Origin: Natrinema sp046097095
GTDB taxonomy: Archaea > Halobacteriota > Halobacteria > Halobacteriales > Natrialbaceae
Direction: 5' to 3'
NCBI RefSeq assembly: GCF_046097095.1
Contig: NZ_CP175698.1
Span: 248,001-312,000, forward strand
DNA length: 64,000 nucleotides
This document shows, one piece after another, positions 49,313 to 57,376 of this stretch. A program made the translations under genes and the position numbers. Each line of letters starts with the position of its first letter. Positions within the stretch are counted from its first letter, which is position 1. The notes beneath the pieces were generated by a model. It was given only the letters and a program-made list of their open reading frames with translations. It did no database searches and was not told the origin of the DNA.

Positions 49313-49747
49313 TTACGCGTCGGACGACTCGATCAGCCGTTCGATTGCAGCCCGGAAGCCGGCGCTCTCGCGGTACCACAGCCAGCAGCCGCCGGCGGCG
49401 GTCAACAGCGAACCCGCGATCAGTCCACCCGTCGCGGTCAGGTACGCGGTCGCGCCGTCGCCGGCGACCGCGAACACGTTCCCCGGGTTATCGTGGATGA
49501 AAAAGAAGTACGTGACGAACCAGGCGGTCGTGAGCATCGTCGAAACCAGCACTGGAGAGCCGTAGGCGTAGTTTCGCGCCCAGATCAGTCCGATGCCGAC
49601 CAACGGGCCGAGGAGGCCGACGACGGCGAGAAACGCCGGCTGGCCCTGCGTCAGCGGGGCACCCACCGTCGACTGGGCGAGCCCGAACAGTCCGCAAAGC
49701 GCCAGATAGACGAAAAACGGGGTCGTGACGATGATCCGTTGATCCAC
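49313..49747 (-). CDS. Four-helix membrane protein of unknown function
   Basis: The GTG at 49747 gives 144 residues with four hydrophobic segments (about 8-25, 37-57, 65-85 and 100-125). A conserved-looking GLIWARNYAYGSPVLVSTML joins helices two and three. I do not recognise the family. It stands alone. Confidence 0.68.
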   Translation of the reverse strand: MDQRIIVTTPFFVYLALCGLFGLAQSTVGAPLTQGQPAFLAVVGLLGPLVGIGLIWARNYAYGSPVLVSTMLTTAWFVTYFFFIHDNPGNVFAVAGDGATAYLTATGGLIAGSLLTAAGGCWLWYRESAGFRAAIERLIESSDA

Positions 49748-49952
49748 GTCCTACCGTGGTGATCTGTTCGCCTTAACTGTTGTTCCGAATTCGGCGAGTG
49801 AGTCGCGCGCTGACGGGACATCGCCGGACGGAACGGAACTCACAGACACCAGTTACCGCGCCACGAACTGGTCTTGCTTCGGAGTAGTCGGCTTAAAAAG
49901 CGTTCTCGGCGGTCTTGGATCGGGGTGGCGAGGCGACGAGACCGGTCGGCTG

Positions 49953-50654
49953 CTACCCGAGCGGGAGCGCGTCGGCCTCGATCGCATCCCGGCGGCCGTC
50001 GAGCACGGCGAAGTGCTCGTCGCGGCGCGACTCGAGCCAGGCGAGGAGCCGCTCGGCCCACTCGAGTTTGCGGGCTTTTGCCGGCCCGACCGACGAATCA
50101 TCAAAGTCCCAGCCGACGAACGCGAGTCGGCCTGCGCCGAAGTGGTCTGCCAGGAACGCGGCCCGATCGCCGTCGGTGAAGCCGCCGAAATTGCGGACCC
50201 GTTCCGTCGGTTCAGCTTGCGTCGTCGGCAGGACGTACCGGTGGTCGCAGTTCGGAACGACCGCGCGGATCGCTTCGAGGTTGTCGCCGTGGGCGTGAAC
50301 TGCGACCGGAACGCCCGCCGCAGTGAGGTCCTCGACGGTCTCGGGGTTCTTATCGAGGTCCGTCACCATGCAGTCGACGGCGATATCGTGCGCTGCCAGG
50401 GTGTCGACGGCAGTCGATGCGGCGATGACGAGGTCGGCGTCGCGCGCTCGCTCGAGTTCGGATGCGGTCTCTAACGACGGGCCGGCACCCGCCACGGCGA
50501 CGGTCGCGTCACGGATGGCCGAGCAATCGGCTGGATCGAACGACGACTCGAGGAGCGCAGCGAGGCGGTCACGCCCCCGCTCGTCGCCGGCACGGTCGTA
50601 GCCGAAGTCACGCAGAATCGCTTCATAAACTGGCTCCCACTCGTCGAACTCCAT
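49953..50654 (-). CDS. mptE: MptE-like 6-hydroxymethyl-7,8-dihydropterin pyrophosphokinase
   Basis: The ATG at 50654 gives 233 residues of the archaeal DUF115/MptE family, which replaces FolK in many archaea. Motifs are VAVAGAGPSLETA, VIAASTAVDTLAAHDIAVDCMVTDLD, AVHAHGDNLEAI and FVGWDFDDSSVGPAKARKLEWAERLL. It transfers diphosphate from ATP to 6-hydroxymethyl-dihydropterin. The product is the substrate of DHPS encoded just upstream on the same strand, which strongly supports the call. Confidence 0.9.
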   Translation of the reverse strand: MEFDEWEPVYEAILRDFGYDRAGDERGRDRLAALLESSFDPADCSAIRDATVAVAGAGPSLETASELERARDADLVIAASTAVDTLAAHDIAVDCMVTDLDKNPETVEDLTAAGVPVAVHAHGDNLEAIRAVVPNCDHRYVLPTTQAEPTERVRNFGGFTDGDRAAFLADHFGAGRLAFVGWDFDDSSVGPAKARKLEWAERLLAWLESRRDEHFAVLDGRRDAIEADALPLG

Positions 50655-50936
50655 GCTCCGGACTCGGCGTGGGAGTCGCTTGTGCCTTCGGTCTCGGTTC
50701 GACGGGCGCTTCGATTCGACAGGTGCTCCGGTTCGATGGAGGCGCTCGTGTAGGGCCTCGGTCTCGAGCGGAGCGGTCGGACCCGTCAGACGGCTTTCGA
50801 ACCGAGTCGTCACTGGGCAACGTAGTGCCACAATAATTCCGTGTTGTGGGCCGGGGGTCGCCTCCAAAGTACCCCTACCCGGGAGGCCGCCCGGCGTCCA
50901 CTCCCTCCTTTCGAAGCATCCGGTATAAGTTTTCTC

Positions 50937-52130
50937 TTAACGCAGTACCCCTGACAGCTTTGCTCCGAAATTACTGAGGACGCCGTCTTCTTCGGAAAGA
51001 CGGTCTGAAACGTCGGAAACGGCCGTCGTCGACCCCATCAATAGAAGCCGCCCGTTGGACGCGCGTTGGACGACCGCGCCGTGTTCGGCCGCAAGCGACG
51101 TCAGCCGCTCGCTCGCGTCACCGTCGAGGCCCTCGATCTCGAGCAGTTGGGCCTGCCAGTCGTCGGCGAACGCGGGGTCGATGCCACGCTCTCGAAGCTG
51201 GGCGCGGAACTCGCGACTCGAGGTGACGTCGAGTTGCGAGATCGTGACGCCGTCCGCGCTCGCGCTCGCGCGCTCGGTGAACGCCGATCCGATCAGGGCC
51301 GCGTCGCGCGTCTCGGCTACGTCGTGGGTTCGGATAACGTGTGCGCCGCGCTCGACTGCCATCGAGGTCGCTGCGAGGCTGACCGGCAGCCGCTTGTCGG
51401 TCTCGCGGTCCGCGATCGCGCCGAGGAAGTTCTTGCGATTGATCGAGACCAGCATCGGCCGGCCGAGCGCGCGGAACTCCCGAAGCCGTCGGAACGTCTC
51501 GCGGTCGTCCGCGAGCGTCTGGGCCTCGCTCCAGCCGCCAAAGGCGGGATCGACGATCGTCTTGTCGGTCAGTCCGTTCTGTTTCAGCGCCTCGTAGACC
51601 TGCTCGACGTAGTCCGCACGTTCGGCCCACGCCGGCGATTTCTGGCTCGCCCAGTCGGTCTCCTCGACGGCACCCGGCCGCTCGAGGTCGGGCGGGCTCG
51701 CCATCTTCGCGACCGCGGCGTCGTGATCCTCGCAGACGGTCGGCATCGCCGGGTCGGCGAAGCCGCAAATGTCGTTGACCATGTCGAATCCCCGTGAAAG
51801 CGCCTCGTCGGCGACGGTCGCATACCGCGTTTCAATGGAAAAGATCGCGTCGCCGGAGACGCTCTCGATGGTCTCGAGCGCCACGTGGAGTCGGTCGAGT
51901 TCCTCCTCTGCCGAGAGCACGTCGAAGCGCTTGTTGGCCGACTCGAGGCCGATATCGACGATGTCGGCCCCCTCGCCGATCAGTTCCTCGTCGACGTAGC
52001 GGGCCGCCTCGCCGGGGTCGTCGTAGACGCTCGGATCGTAGGGCGATTCCTCGCTGACGTTTAGCACGCCCATGATTCGGGGCGGGTAGTCGTCACCGAT
52101 CCCCAGACCGGCGGCGTCGACGCTGTTCAT
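50937..52130 (-). CDS. folP: Dihydropteroate synthase with additional C-terminal domain
   Basis: DHPS condenses pterin diphosphate with 4-aminobenzoate. The start MNSVDAAGLGIGDDYPPRIMGVLNVSEES contains the pterin-site GVLNVS, followed by GADIVDIGLESANKR, MVNDICGF, TIVDPAFGGWSEAQT, MLVSINRKNFLGAI and HVIRTHDVAETRDA. DHPS is normally about 270-290 residues; here 397. The last 110 residues (about 288-397) form a separate domain ending GRLLLMGSTTAVSDVSDRL. It is upstream of mptE, about 280 bp apart, and probably in the same pathway. Confidence 0.9.
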   Translation of the reverse strand: MNSVDAAGLGIGDDYPPRIMGVLNVSEESPYDPSVYDDPGEAARYVDEELIGEGADIVDIGLESANKRFDVLSAEEELDRLHVALETIESVSGDAIFSIETRYATVADEALSRGFDMVNDICGFADPAMPTVCEDHDAAVAKMASPPDLERPGAVEETDWASQKSPAWAERADYVEQVYEALKQNGLTDKTIVDPAFGGWSEAQTLADDRETFRRLREFRALGRPMLVSINRKNFLGAIADRETDKRLPVSLAATSMAVERGAHVIRTHDVAETRDAALIGSAFTERASASADGVTISQLDVTSSREFRAQLRERGIDPAFADDWQAQLLEIEGLDGDASERLTSLAAEHGAVVQRASNGRLLLMGSTTAVSDVSDRLSEEDGVLSNFGAKLSGVLR

Positions 52131-52245
52131 ACGCCGTCTGAGGAACCGAAGCAAAAAGGCATCGTGGTTCCGGCGAGCCCGAGCGGCGCGAGTCGGCAAA
52201 CGATGTCGGCCGAGCGAGCGCAACGGTGCCGGCTGAGCGAGCGCG

Positions 52246-53475
52246 TTACTCGTCGTCTTCGAGCACTGCCAGCCGCGAGTCTCGCAGGAGCACCTTCTTG
52301 ACGATCGAGGGGTTCTCGAGCAGGCGGTGTTTCGCGTGTGCGCCGCGGCCGCGTCCTCGTCCCTCGCGCTCGGACTGGATCACGTTGAGGAAGTTCTGTT
52401 CCTGGAGGATCTCTTGGACCCGGCGCTCGGAGAGCACGTCGAAGTCGAGCCGGCGGGCGACTTCCTTGTACTGGTTGTAGATGATCTTCGTCGGAAACTC
52501 CTTTTCCGAACTGTTCTCGGTCAGCAGCGTCAGCGAGTAGAGGATCGCTTTGGCCTGCTGGGGCGAGCCCTCGATCAGTTCGTTGAAGCGGTCGGCCTCG
52601 GTCTTCTCTTTGGCGTCGCGGACGTGATCTGCAGTGACCCGAGTGTCGTTTCGCTTCTTGGCGATGCGCCCGGCGTTCCGGAGGATGTCGATCGCCTTGC
52701 GCGCGTCACCGTGTTCCTGGGCGGCGAGCGCGGCCGTCAGCGGGATCACGTCGTCTGAGAGCACCCCGTCGTGGAAGGCGTCGCGACGTTTCTCCAAAAT
52801 CTCGACGAGCTGGTTGGCGTCGTACGGCGAGAAGACGAGTTCGTCACGCGAGAGACTCGACTTGACGCGCTCGGAGAGGTGGTCGGGGAAGTCGATCTTG
52901 TTCGAGATGCCGATGATGCCGATACTCGAGTCGGAAATACGGCGGTTCTCGCCCGCGCGCGACAACTTCCGGAGGACCTCGTCGTCCTCGAGCATATCGA
53001 TCTCGTCTAAGATGACGATGGTGACGTCGGTGCAGTGGTCGACGGCCTGCCAGAGACGTTTGTAGTAGTCGCCGGTGCCGAGGCCGCGGTCGGGGACGGT
53101 GACGCCGCTCATGTCGGGTTCGTTGACGATCTGAGCGATCGTCTTGACGATCGACGCCTCCGTGTTCTGTTCGCCGCAGTCGATAAAGGCGTACTTGACG
53201 GTGACGTCGTCGTGTTGCGCTTCGGTGATCACGCGCTGCGTGACCGACCGCGAGATGAGCGATTTACCGGTGCCGGTCTTTCCGAAGATGAACAGGTGGT
53301 TGGGCTCGCTCCCGAAGATCGCCGGATTCAGGGCGTCCGCAACCCGTTGCATCTGCTCGTCACGACCGACGATCCGGTCCGGGCCGGGCAGGTGCGTGAT
53401 CTCGAGCAGGCGCTCATCGGCGAAGACCGGATCGTCGTACCGAAAGAGCGGGTCTCGATCGTCGTTGGCGGACAT
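52246..53475 (-). CDS. orc1: Orc1/Cdc6 replication initiator
   Basis: The 409-residue AAA+ protein binds origin repeats and loads the MCM helicase. Walker A is GKTGTGKS (65-72), Walker B VILDEID (about 154-160), with sensor 1 IGIIGISNKID and the lid region HGDARKAIDILRNAG. The C-terminal winged helix runs from about 305 and ends KHRLLENPSIVKKVLLRD. It is immediately next to a 1-kb repeat-rich intergenic region. An origin-box-like repeat lies within 65 bp of its start, which could allow autoregulation. Confidence 0.95.
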   Translation of the reverse strand: MSANDDRDPLFRYDDPVFADERLLEITHLPGPDRIVGRDEQMQRVADALNPAIFGSEPNHLFIFGKTGTGKSLISRSVTQRVITEAQHDDVTVKYAFIDCGEQNTEASIVKTIAQIVNEPDMSGVTVPDRGLGTGDYYKRLWQAVDHCTDVTIVILDEIDMLEDDEVLRKLSRAGENRRISDSSIGIIGISNKIDFPDHLSERVKSSLSRDELVFSPYDANQLVEILEKRRDAFHDGVLSDDVIPLTAALAAQEHGDARKAIDILRNAGRIAKKRNDTRVTADHVRDAKEKTEADRFNELIEGSPQQAKAILYSLTLLTENSSEKEFPTKIIYNQYKEVARRLDFDVLSERRVQEILQEQNFLNVIQSEREGRGRGRGAHAKHRLLENPSIVKKVLLRDSRLAVLEDDE

Positions 53476-53520
53476 TGCGGTACTCCGTCCCTTCCAACCG
53501 GACTGAAATAAACCTGTGGA

Positions 53521-53540
53521 GATCGATCGCGGATGTAAAT
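53521..53540 (+). repeat. Origin recognition box-like repeat 1 (partial)
   Basis: GATCGCGGATGTAAAT is shared with repeat 2. The C-rich arm is absent, so this is the most degenerate copy. It lies 46 bp from the orc1 start. Confidence 0.6.
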
Positions 53541-53644
53541 GTGACGCCAGAGACGCTCGAGTCCGGAGTCACGGCATCATAGCCGAGTAGTCGCCGTACC
53601 GCCGCCCTCGCGCTTCTAACTACGACGGACGGTGGAATCGGGAC

Positions 53645-53670
53645 GGACACCCCCATCGCGGATGTAAATC
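53645..53670 (+). repeat. Origin recognition box-like repeat 2
   Basis: GGACACCCCCATCGCGGATG followed by TAAATC. It has the CACCCCC arm and the ATCGCG-N-ATGTAA core, in the same orientation as repeats 1 and 3. Confidence 0.7.
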
Positions 53671-53834
53671 ACTTCCGTCTTGTCCCGAACGAGGCATCGA
53701 TGTGGACGGTCCGGAATCGCCGGGACGCTATCGCGTCCGGACTCGAGGCACACTCGACGATCGAAGCCGTGAATTTCGGGTGTATAGGGGTCGAGAGGCG
53801 AGAGATCGCGATTCGAAGAAAGCGAGTCGGGACA

Positions 53835-53872
53835 CACACCCCCCTCGCGTTTGTAACGGCGAAACGGGGGTG
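53835..53872 (+). repeat. Origin recognition box-like repeat 3
   Basis: CACACCCCCCTCGCGTTTG continues TAACGGCGAAACGGGGGTG. The core TCGCGTTTGTAA is flanked by inverted C-string and G-string arms (CACCCCC and GGGGGTG), giving a dyad. Confidence 0.8.
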
Positions 53873-53960
53873 GTGGGTGAGTCCGATCGGCGAATTTCGG
53901 AGAACAGCCTCGATTACTCGCCATATTTTCATCCGCGATACTGGTGTGTTCCCAAACAGT

Positions 53961-54004
53961 ACCCCCACCCGCATTCGGGCTTACAAACGCGAAGGGGGTG
54001 TGTC
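53961..54004 (-). repeat. Origin recognition box-like repeat 4 (inverted)
   Basis: Read on the minus strand, CACACCCCCTTCGCGTTTG continues TAAGCCCGAATGCGGG and a G-string. It matches repeat 3 in inverse orientation, so the pair face each other across the probable unwinding interval. Confidence 0.8.
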
Positions 54005-54200
54005 CCTCTCACACGAGTTTCGCAGGTAACCGACATCCGACGAAATCGGACCGTATCGATCGTCAAGCGGTCGACGAACCGCCTGCACCTCCTCGAATCT
54101 GGGATTTTCCGCACTTCGAGACTCGCCGCGATTCGACCACGTTCGCACTCGGCGTTCTCCTCGAAGGTACGTCGTCGCGATCGAGAATCCTCGTTTTAGA

Positions 54201-54245
54201 CTTCGTTCTAGAATCTAGTTCTAGAACTAGAAAATACTAGAATAG
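54201..54245. repeat. CTAG-dense palindromic element
   Basis: Five CTAG tetranucleotides lie in about 35 bp. They include TTCTAGAA (54206-54213) and the perfect 16-bp palindrome CTAGTTCTAGAACTAG (54215-54230). CTAG is rare in haloarchaeal genomes, so this density is unlikely by chance. It is the most AT-rich part of the intergenic region. It might be part of the origin, a regulatory site for the gene at 54499, or both. Confidence 0.65.
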
Positions 54246-54248
54246 TCT

Positions 54249-54314
54249 AAGAGAGAAGGAGAGAGAACGAGAGCGGATGAGAAAGTGGATGAAAACGAGA
54301 ACGGATGAGAACGT
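54249..54314 (+). repeat. Purine-rich tract with short tandem units
   Basis: About 66 bp almost entirely A and G on the plus strand. Units of the type CGGATGAGAA recur (near 54273, 54286 and 54303) with small changes. It directly follows the CTAG element. Confidence 0.5.
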
Positions 54315-54385
54315 AGACTCACTTCCATCGAAGCATCGCATCGGCGAACGTGCTTCTTTTTGCGTTCCCGTTCGGTACTTCGGCC

Positions 54386-54502
54386 ATGAACGCACGTATC
54401 GTCACGGTGTCCGTCACACCGCCGATCACCACTACTACTGAGACCGTCCGAATCGACACGAGACTCCCCTCCACCGCGTCTCCCCTACCCGAGTACCGAT
54501 GA
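54386..54502 (+). CDS. Possible 38-residue leader ORF overlapping the methyltransferase gene
   Basis: An ATG at 54386 opens a frame of 38 codons, MNARIVTVSVTPPITTTTET and onward, rich in Thr and Pro, ending in TGA that overlaps the next ATG (ATGA at 54499-54502). The overlap is typical of coupled genes, but the peptide has no known relative and the frame could be accidental. Confidence 0.3.
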   Translation: MNARIVTVSVTPPITTTTETVRIDTRLPSTASPLPEYR

Positions 54503-55278
54503 CCGACTCCGATACCGCCGACGGTTCGTCCGAGGCCGACTCCGCAAGCGGCCGGACGCCGCCGGCCGTCGCCGTCGTCGATGCTCAGTCGCCGGGTAAC
54601 GTCGGCACGATCGCTCGAGCGATGAAGAACTTCGGCTTCGAGGACCTGTTGCTCGTCGATCCGCCGGCACTCGATCCAGACGGCGAGGCGTACGGCTTCG
54701 CCGGCCACGCTCGAGAGGACGTGCTGCCAAACGCCGAGGAGATCGAGTTCGATCATCTCGTCGAAACCTATCACACGATCGGCTGTACGGCCGTGACGAA
54801 CGAGGACGACCGCAGCCACATGCGCTTTCCGTATTCGACGCCCGCCGACCTGGCCGACCGGCTGCCGACCGTCGAGGCACCGACCGCGCTCGTGTTCGGC
54901 CGCGAGCGCGTGGGACTGACGAACGAGGAACTCGCTCGGATCGACGAGATCTGCTCGATTCCGGCCAGCGCCGACTATCCCGTCCTCAACCTCGGACAGG
55001 CCGCCACCGTCACCCTCTACGAACTCCGTGACCTCACGCTCGGCGGTGAGACGCAGTTACCCGATCTCCAGCGCGTTCGCGCCCCCGAACCCACGATCGA
55101 CCGGCTCTACGATCAGTGGGCTGCCCTTCTCACGGAGCTCAACCACCCCGACGAGAAACGCGAGAAGACGATGCGGATGCTCCGACGGGTGTTCGGCCGG
55201 GCTGATTTAACCGAACGGGAGGCGAACACGCTGCTGGGACTGCTCCGGCGCGCAACCGAGCGGCCGGCCGAGAAGTAA
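54499..55278 (+). CDS. TrmH/SpoU-family RNA 2'-O-methyltransferase (TrmJ-like)
   Basis: The 259-residue SPOUT enzyme methylates ribose 2'-OH, most likely in tRNA. Three family motifs are visible: VAVVDAQSPGNVGTIARAMKNFG, TALVFGRERVGLTNEELARID and SIPASADYPVLNLGQAATVTLYEL, which form the AdoMet knot. The C-terminal helical tail (LFTELNHPDEKREKTM-like, 215-259) matches TrmJ. The N-terminus has a short acidic Ser/Asp extension. It is next to the origin region, with a possible small upstream ORF. Confidence 0.92.
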   Translation: MTDSDTADGSSEADSASGRTPPAVAVVDAQSPGNVGTIARAMKNFGFEDLLLVDPPALDPDGEAYGFAGHAREDVLPNAEEIEFDHLVETYHTIGCTAVTNEDDRSHMRFPYSTPADLADRLPTVEAPTALVFGRERVGLTNEELARIDEICSIPASADYPVLNLGQAATVTLYELRDLTLGGETQLPDLQRVRAPEPTIDRLYDQWAALLTELNHPDEKREKTMRMLRRVFGRADLTEREANTLLGLLRRATERPAEK

Positions 55279-55445
55279 GGTGCTACCCGTCCCGCCCACC
55301 GACCTCCGTCGCCGGCTCGAGGCTCGGTTCGGATTGTGTGCCTAGACCCCACGCCGTGATGTCGGCGGTCGCGACGGGGACGGGGTGTCGGCGACCCATC
55401 ACGAGGCCGCCACGATCATATGGCCGCAGTCTCCAGCACCACGAG

Positions 55446-56492
55446 ATGACCGACTTTCGCCGACGGACAGCGCTGGGGATGCTGGGAGCGAGCATGGCGT
55501 TTCTAGCCGGCTGTTCGGACACGTCCGACGGAACCGACGACGGCAACGGCACCGATGGCGGTGACGACGCGAGCGGTTCAGACTCCTCGCTCGAGGGCGA
55601 CCTCCCGTCGTACGCCTCGATACTGCCGACGACCGATGGCTCGTCGTATTTCTACGGCGCGATCGGTGTTGAGACGATGTACACGCTGTTGCAAGACGAG
55701 GGCGCGGAATCGGGTCAGGAGCCGACGGACCCGCTCGTGGGCAACCCGGTCGTCGTCGCACTGCTCGCTGCGTTCGGACTTCGGCTGCTCGGCTCTTCGG
55801 CCGGGTTCGACGCGTACAACGGCAACAACGAGACGGCGGACGGTGAGGAGCAGTTCGTCTATGCGGACGGCGTCTACGCGCTCGTCGGCTCGTACGACCG
55901 CGACGCGCTCGCGGCCGACCTCGAGGACGCGGGCTACACCCTCGAGTCCGAGGGGGACGCCTACGCGGTCTACGCCGACGACGGTAGCGACGAGATCGTC
56001 GGCGTGACGGACAACGTGTTCGCGTACTCCTACCCGAACGGAAGCGATTCGTCGTTCGATCCGGTCGCCGCAGTCGAGCGGACGGTCGCGACGGCGGCCG
56101 GCGACCGACAGCCGAAACACGAGGCCGACGACGACTTCGAGCGCCTCCTTCGCGCCGGCAAGAACGGCGGGATCGCCTGTTGTCTGTACACCGCCAACGA
56201 GCAGTTTGCATCGGAGACCCTTTCGAACGATCAGGCGAGCGATAGTGAGGGGCTCCAGTTCGCCTTCGGCGCGTTCGAGGGCGCACGCGGTGTCCACCAG
56301 CATCTTGGGGTTTCGGGGGGTACCGCGACGGCACAGGCCGTCGTTACCTACAATACCGCGGACCTTGTCGATCGCGCTCGCCTCAAGTCCTCGCTGGGGG
56401 GAGACGCGGACGCCGACACGGTGGCGTTCGCACGCGACGGGTCGACAATCAGCGTCGACGCAAAGTACGGCGGAAGTTTCGCCACGGAGTAG
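55446..56492 (+). CDS. Exported lipoprotein of unknown function
   Basis: The 348-residue protein has an N-terminus with RRRTALGMLGASMAFLAGC: twin arginines, hydrophobic stretch and lipobox cysteine, so Tat export and lipidation are likely. A Gly/Asp/Ser-rich linker of about 30 residues follows. The rest has no recognised domain; a CC pair occurs in GGIACCLYTANEQF. Haloarchaea carry similar proteins of unknown function. Confidence 0.78.
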   Translation: MTDFRRRTALGMLGASMAFLAGCSDTSDGTDDGNGTDGGDDASGSDSSLEGDLPSYASILPTTDGSSYFYGAIGVETMYTLLQDEGAESGQEPTDPLVGNPVVVALLAAFGLRLLGSSAGFDAYNGNNETADGEEQFVYADGVYALVGSYDRDALAADLEDAGYTLESEGDAYAVYADDGSDEIVGVTDNVFAYSYPNGSDSSFDPVAAVERTVATAAGDRQPKHEADDDFERLLRAGKNGGIACCLYTANEQFASETLSNDQASDSEGLQFAFGAFEGARGVHQHLGVSGGTATAQAVVTYNTADLVDRARLKSSLGGDADADTVAFARDGSTISVDAKYGGSFATE

Positions 56493-56551
56493 CTCCTCGA
56501 CCGGACGCCGAACGGGTTCGACAGACGCAGGCGAGTACTCGCCGGAGACGG

Positions 56552-57217
56552 TTACTGCGTGTTCGTCCGCGACGCTTCGGGCTCGTCGACCGTCGTTTCC
56601 GAACGAGACCGGTACTGGCCGGCGTTGGACACCGTCCCGAGCCAACCGCAGTCACCACAGGCGAACAGCCCCTGGCCATCGACCAGCGCGCCGCCGCAGT
56701 CCGGACAGGTGTTCGGCGTCGACGATTCGTCGACGTCGGCGGTCGTGCTGGGCGACCCGAGCGGGGCCGGTACCTCGCCGGTGCGGAGCGTGGCGATCGC
56801 GTCGTCGGTCGTGTACGTCTCGTCGGTCGCCTCGTTCGTATGGGGAAAGACGCCGAGCAGTTCGTCGTCGGCGTAGAGCTCGAGACATAGCAACGGTGTC
56901 ACGAGCCGTTCTCGGGTCGTCCCGGTCACCTGCGACGTCGTCGAGCGCTCGCGGAACGGCGGGCGAACGCTCACGTCGCGCTCGTTGGCCCACGCCTCGA
57001 ACCGCTCGTACTGCTCGATGACCTCCTGGTAGGGACTTTCCTCGGAGAGCGCGACCTCCTTGGGCCAACTCCGTAACAGCAGCTCGTCGACCGCACCCTC
57101 GTCCTCGCAGACCTGCAGAGTCTCGATTTGCTCGTCGACGGGCTCGAGCAAGAGCGGTGCGCGAACGTGGCAAACCGCTGTAAGCGCCGCTGTGTCGGTG
57201 TCGGTCGTTTCGGTCAT
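56552..57217 (-). CDS. Haloarchaeal protein with C-terminal zinc ribbon
   Basis: The 221-residue protein ends with CPDCGGALVDGQGLFACGDCGW, a four-cysteine zinc ribbon (about 170-192). The N-terminal part has LLLEPVDEQIETLQVCEDEGAVDELLLRSWPKEV and YERFEAWANERDVSVRPPF, without a domain I recognise. It resembles a conserved haloarchaeal family sometimes numbered DUF7095. It is convergent with the lipoprotein gene. Confidence 0.7.
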   Translation of the reverse strand: MTETTDTDTAALTAVCHVRAPLLLEPVDEQIETLQVCEDEGAVDELLLRSWPKEVALSEESPYQEVIEQYERFEAWANERDVSVRPPFRERSTTSQVTGTTRERLVTPLLCLELYADDELLGVFPHTNEATDETYTTDDAIATLRTGEVPAPLGSPSTTADVDESSTPNTCPDCGGALVDGQGLFACGDCGWLGTVSNAGQYRSRSETTVDEPEASRTNTQ

Positions 57218-57376
57218 TGGTCACGTGACCGGGCAACGCTCGTGGTGATAAAGGTTTTCGACGGCGCAGATAGCCGTATCTACCCGCGCTGAGTGACTGT
57301 CCGCCGCGGAAGACGAACGGTCCTCAGGCGATTCGAATCACGACCGGCAATCGAGGACGGCTCTCGACTGCGACGA

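Larger units (their letters stand above)
53476..54385. other. Replication origin region (oriC1-like)
   Basis: This 0.9-kb non-coding region between orc1 and a methyltransferase gene has four origin-recognition-box-like repeats, three in one orientation and one inverted. Two of them are G-string-flanked and face each other across an approximately 90-bp interval with an AT-richer run (GATTACTCGCCATATTTTCATC, split at 53912-53933). A second AT-rich stretch lies at 54181-54260. Position next to orc1, the repeats and the AT-rich interval together make an origin likely; activity is untested. Confidence 0.8.

Noticed and set aside
53640..54010. C-string/G-string repeats as a CRISPR array
   Set aside because: Only four unequal copies, one inverted, with very different spacing; they fit origin boxes next to orc1.
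54319..54819. 166-codon minus-strand frame opposite the methyltransferase
   Set aside because: It is the antisense shadow of the methyltransferase gene, whose SPOUT motifs are clear.
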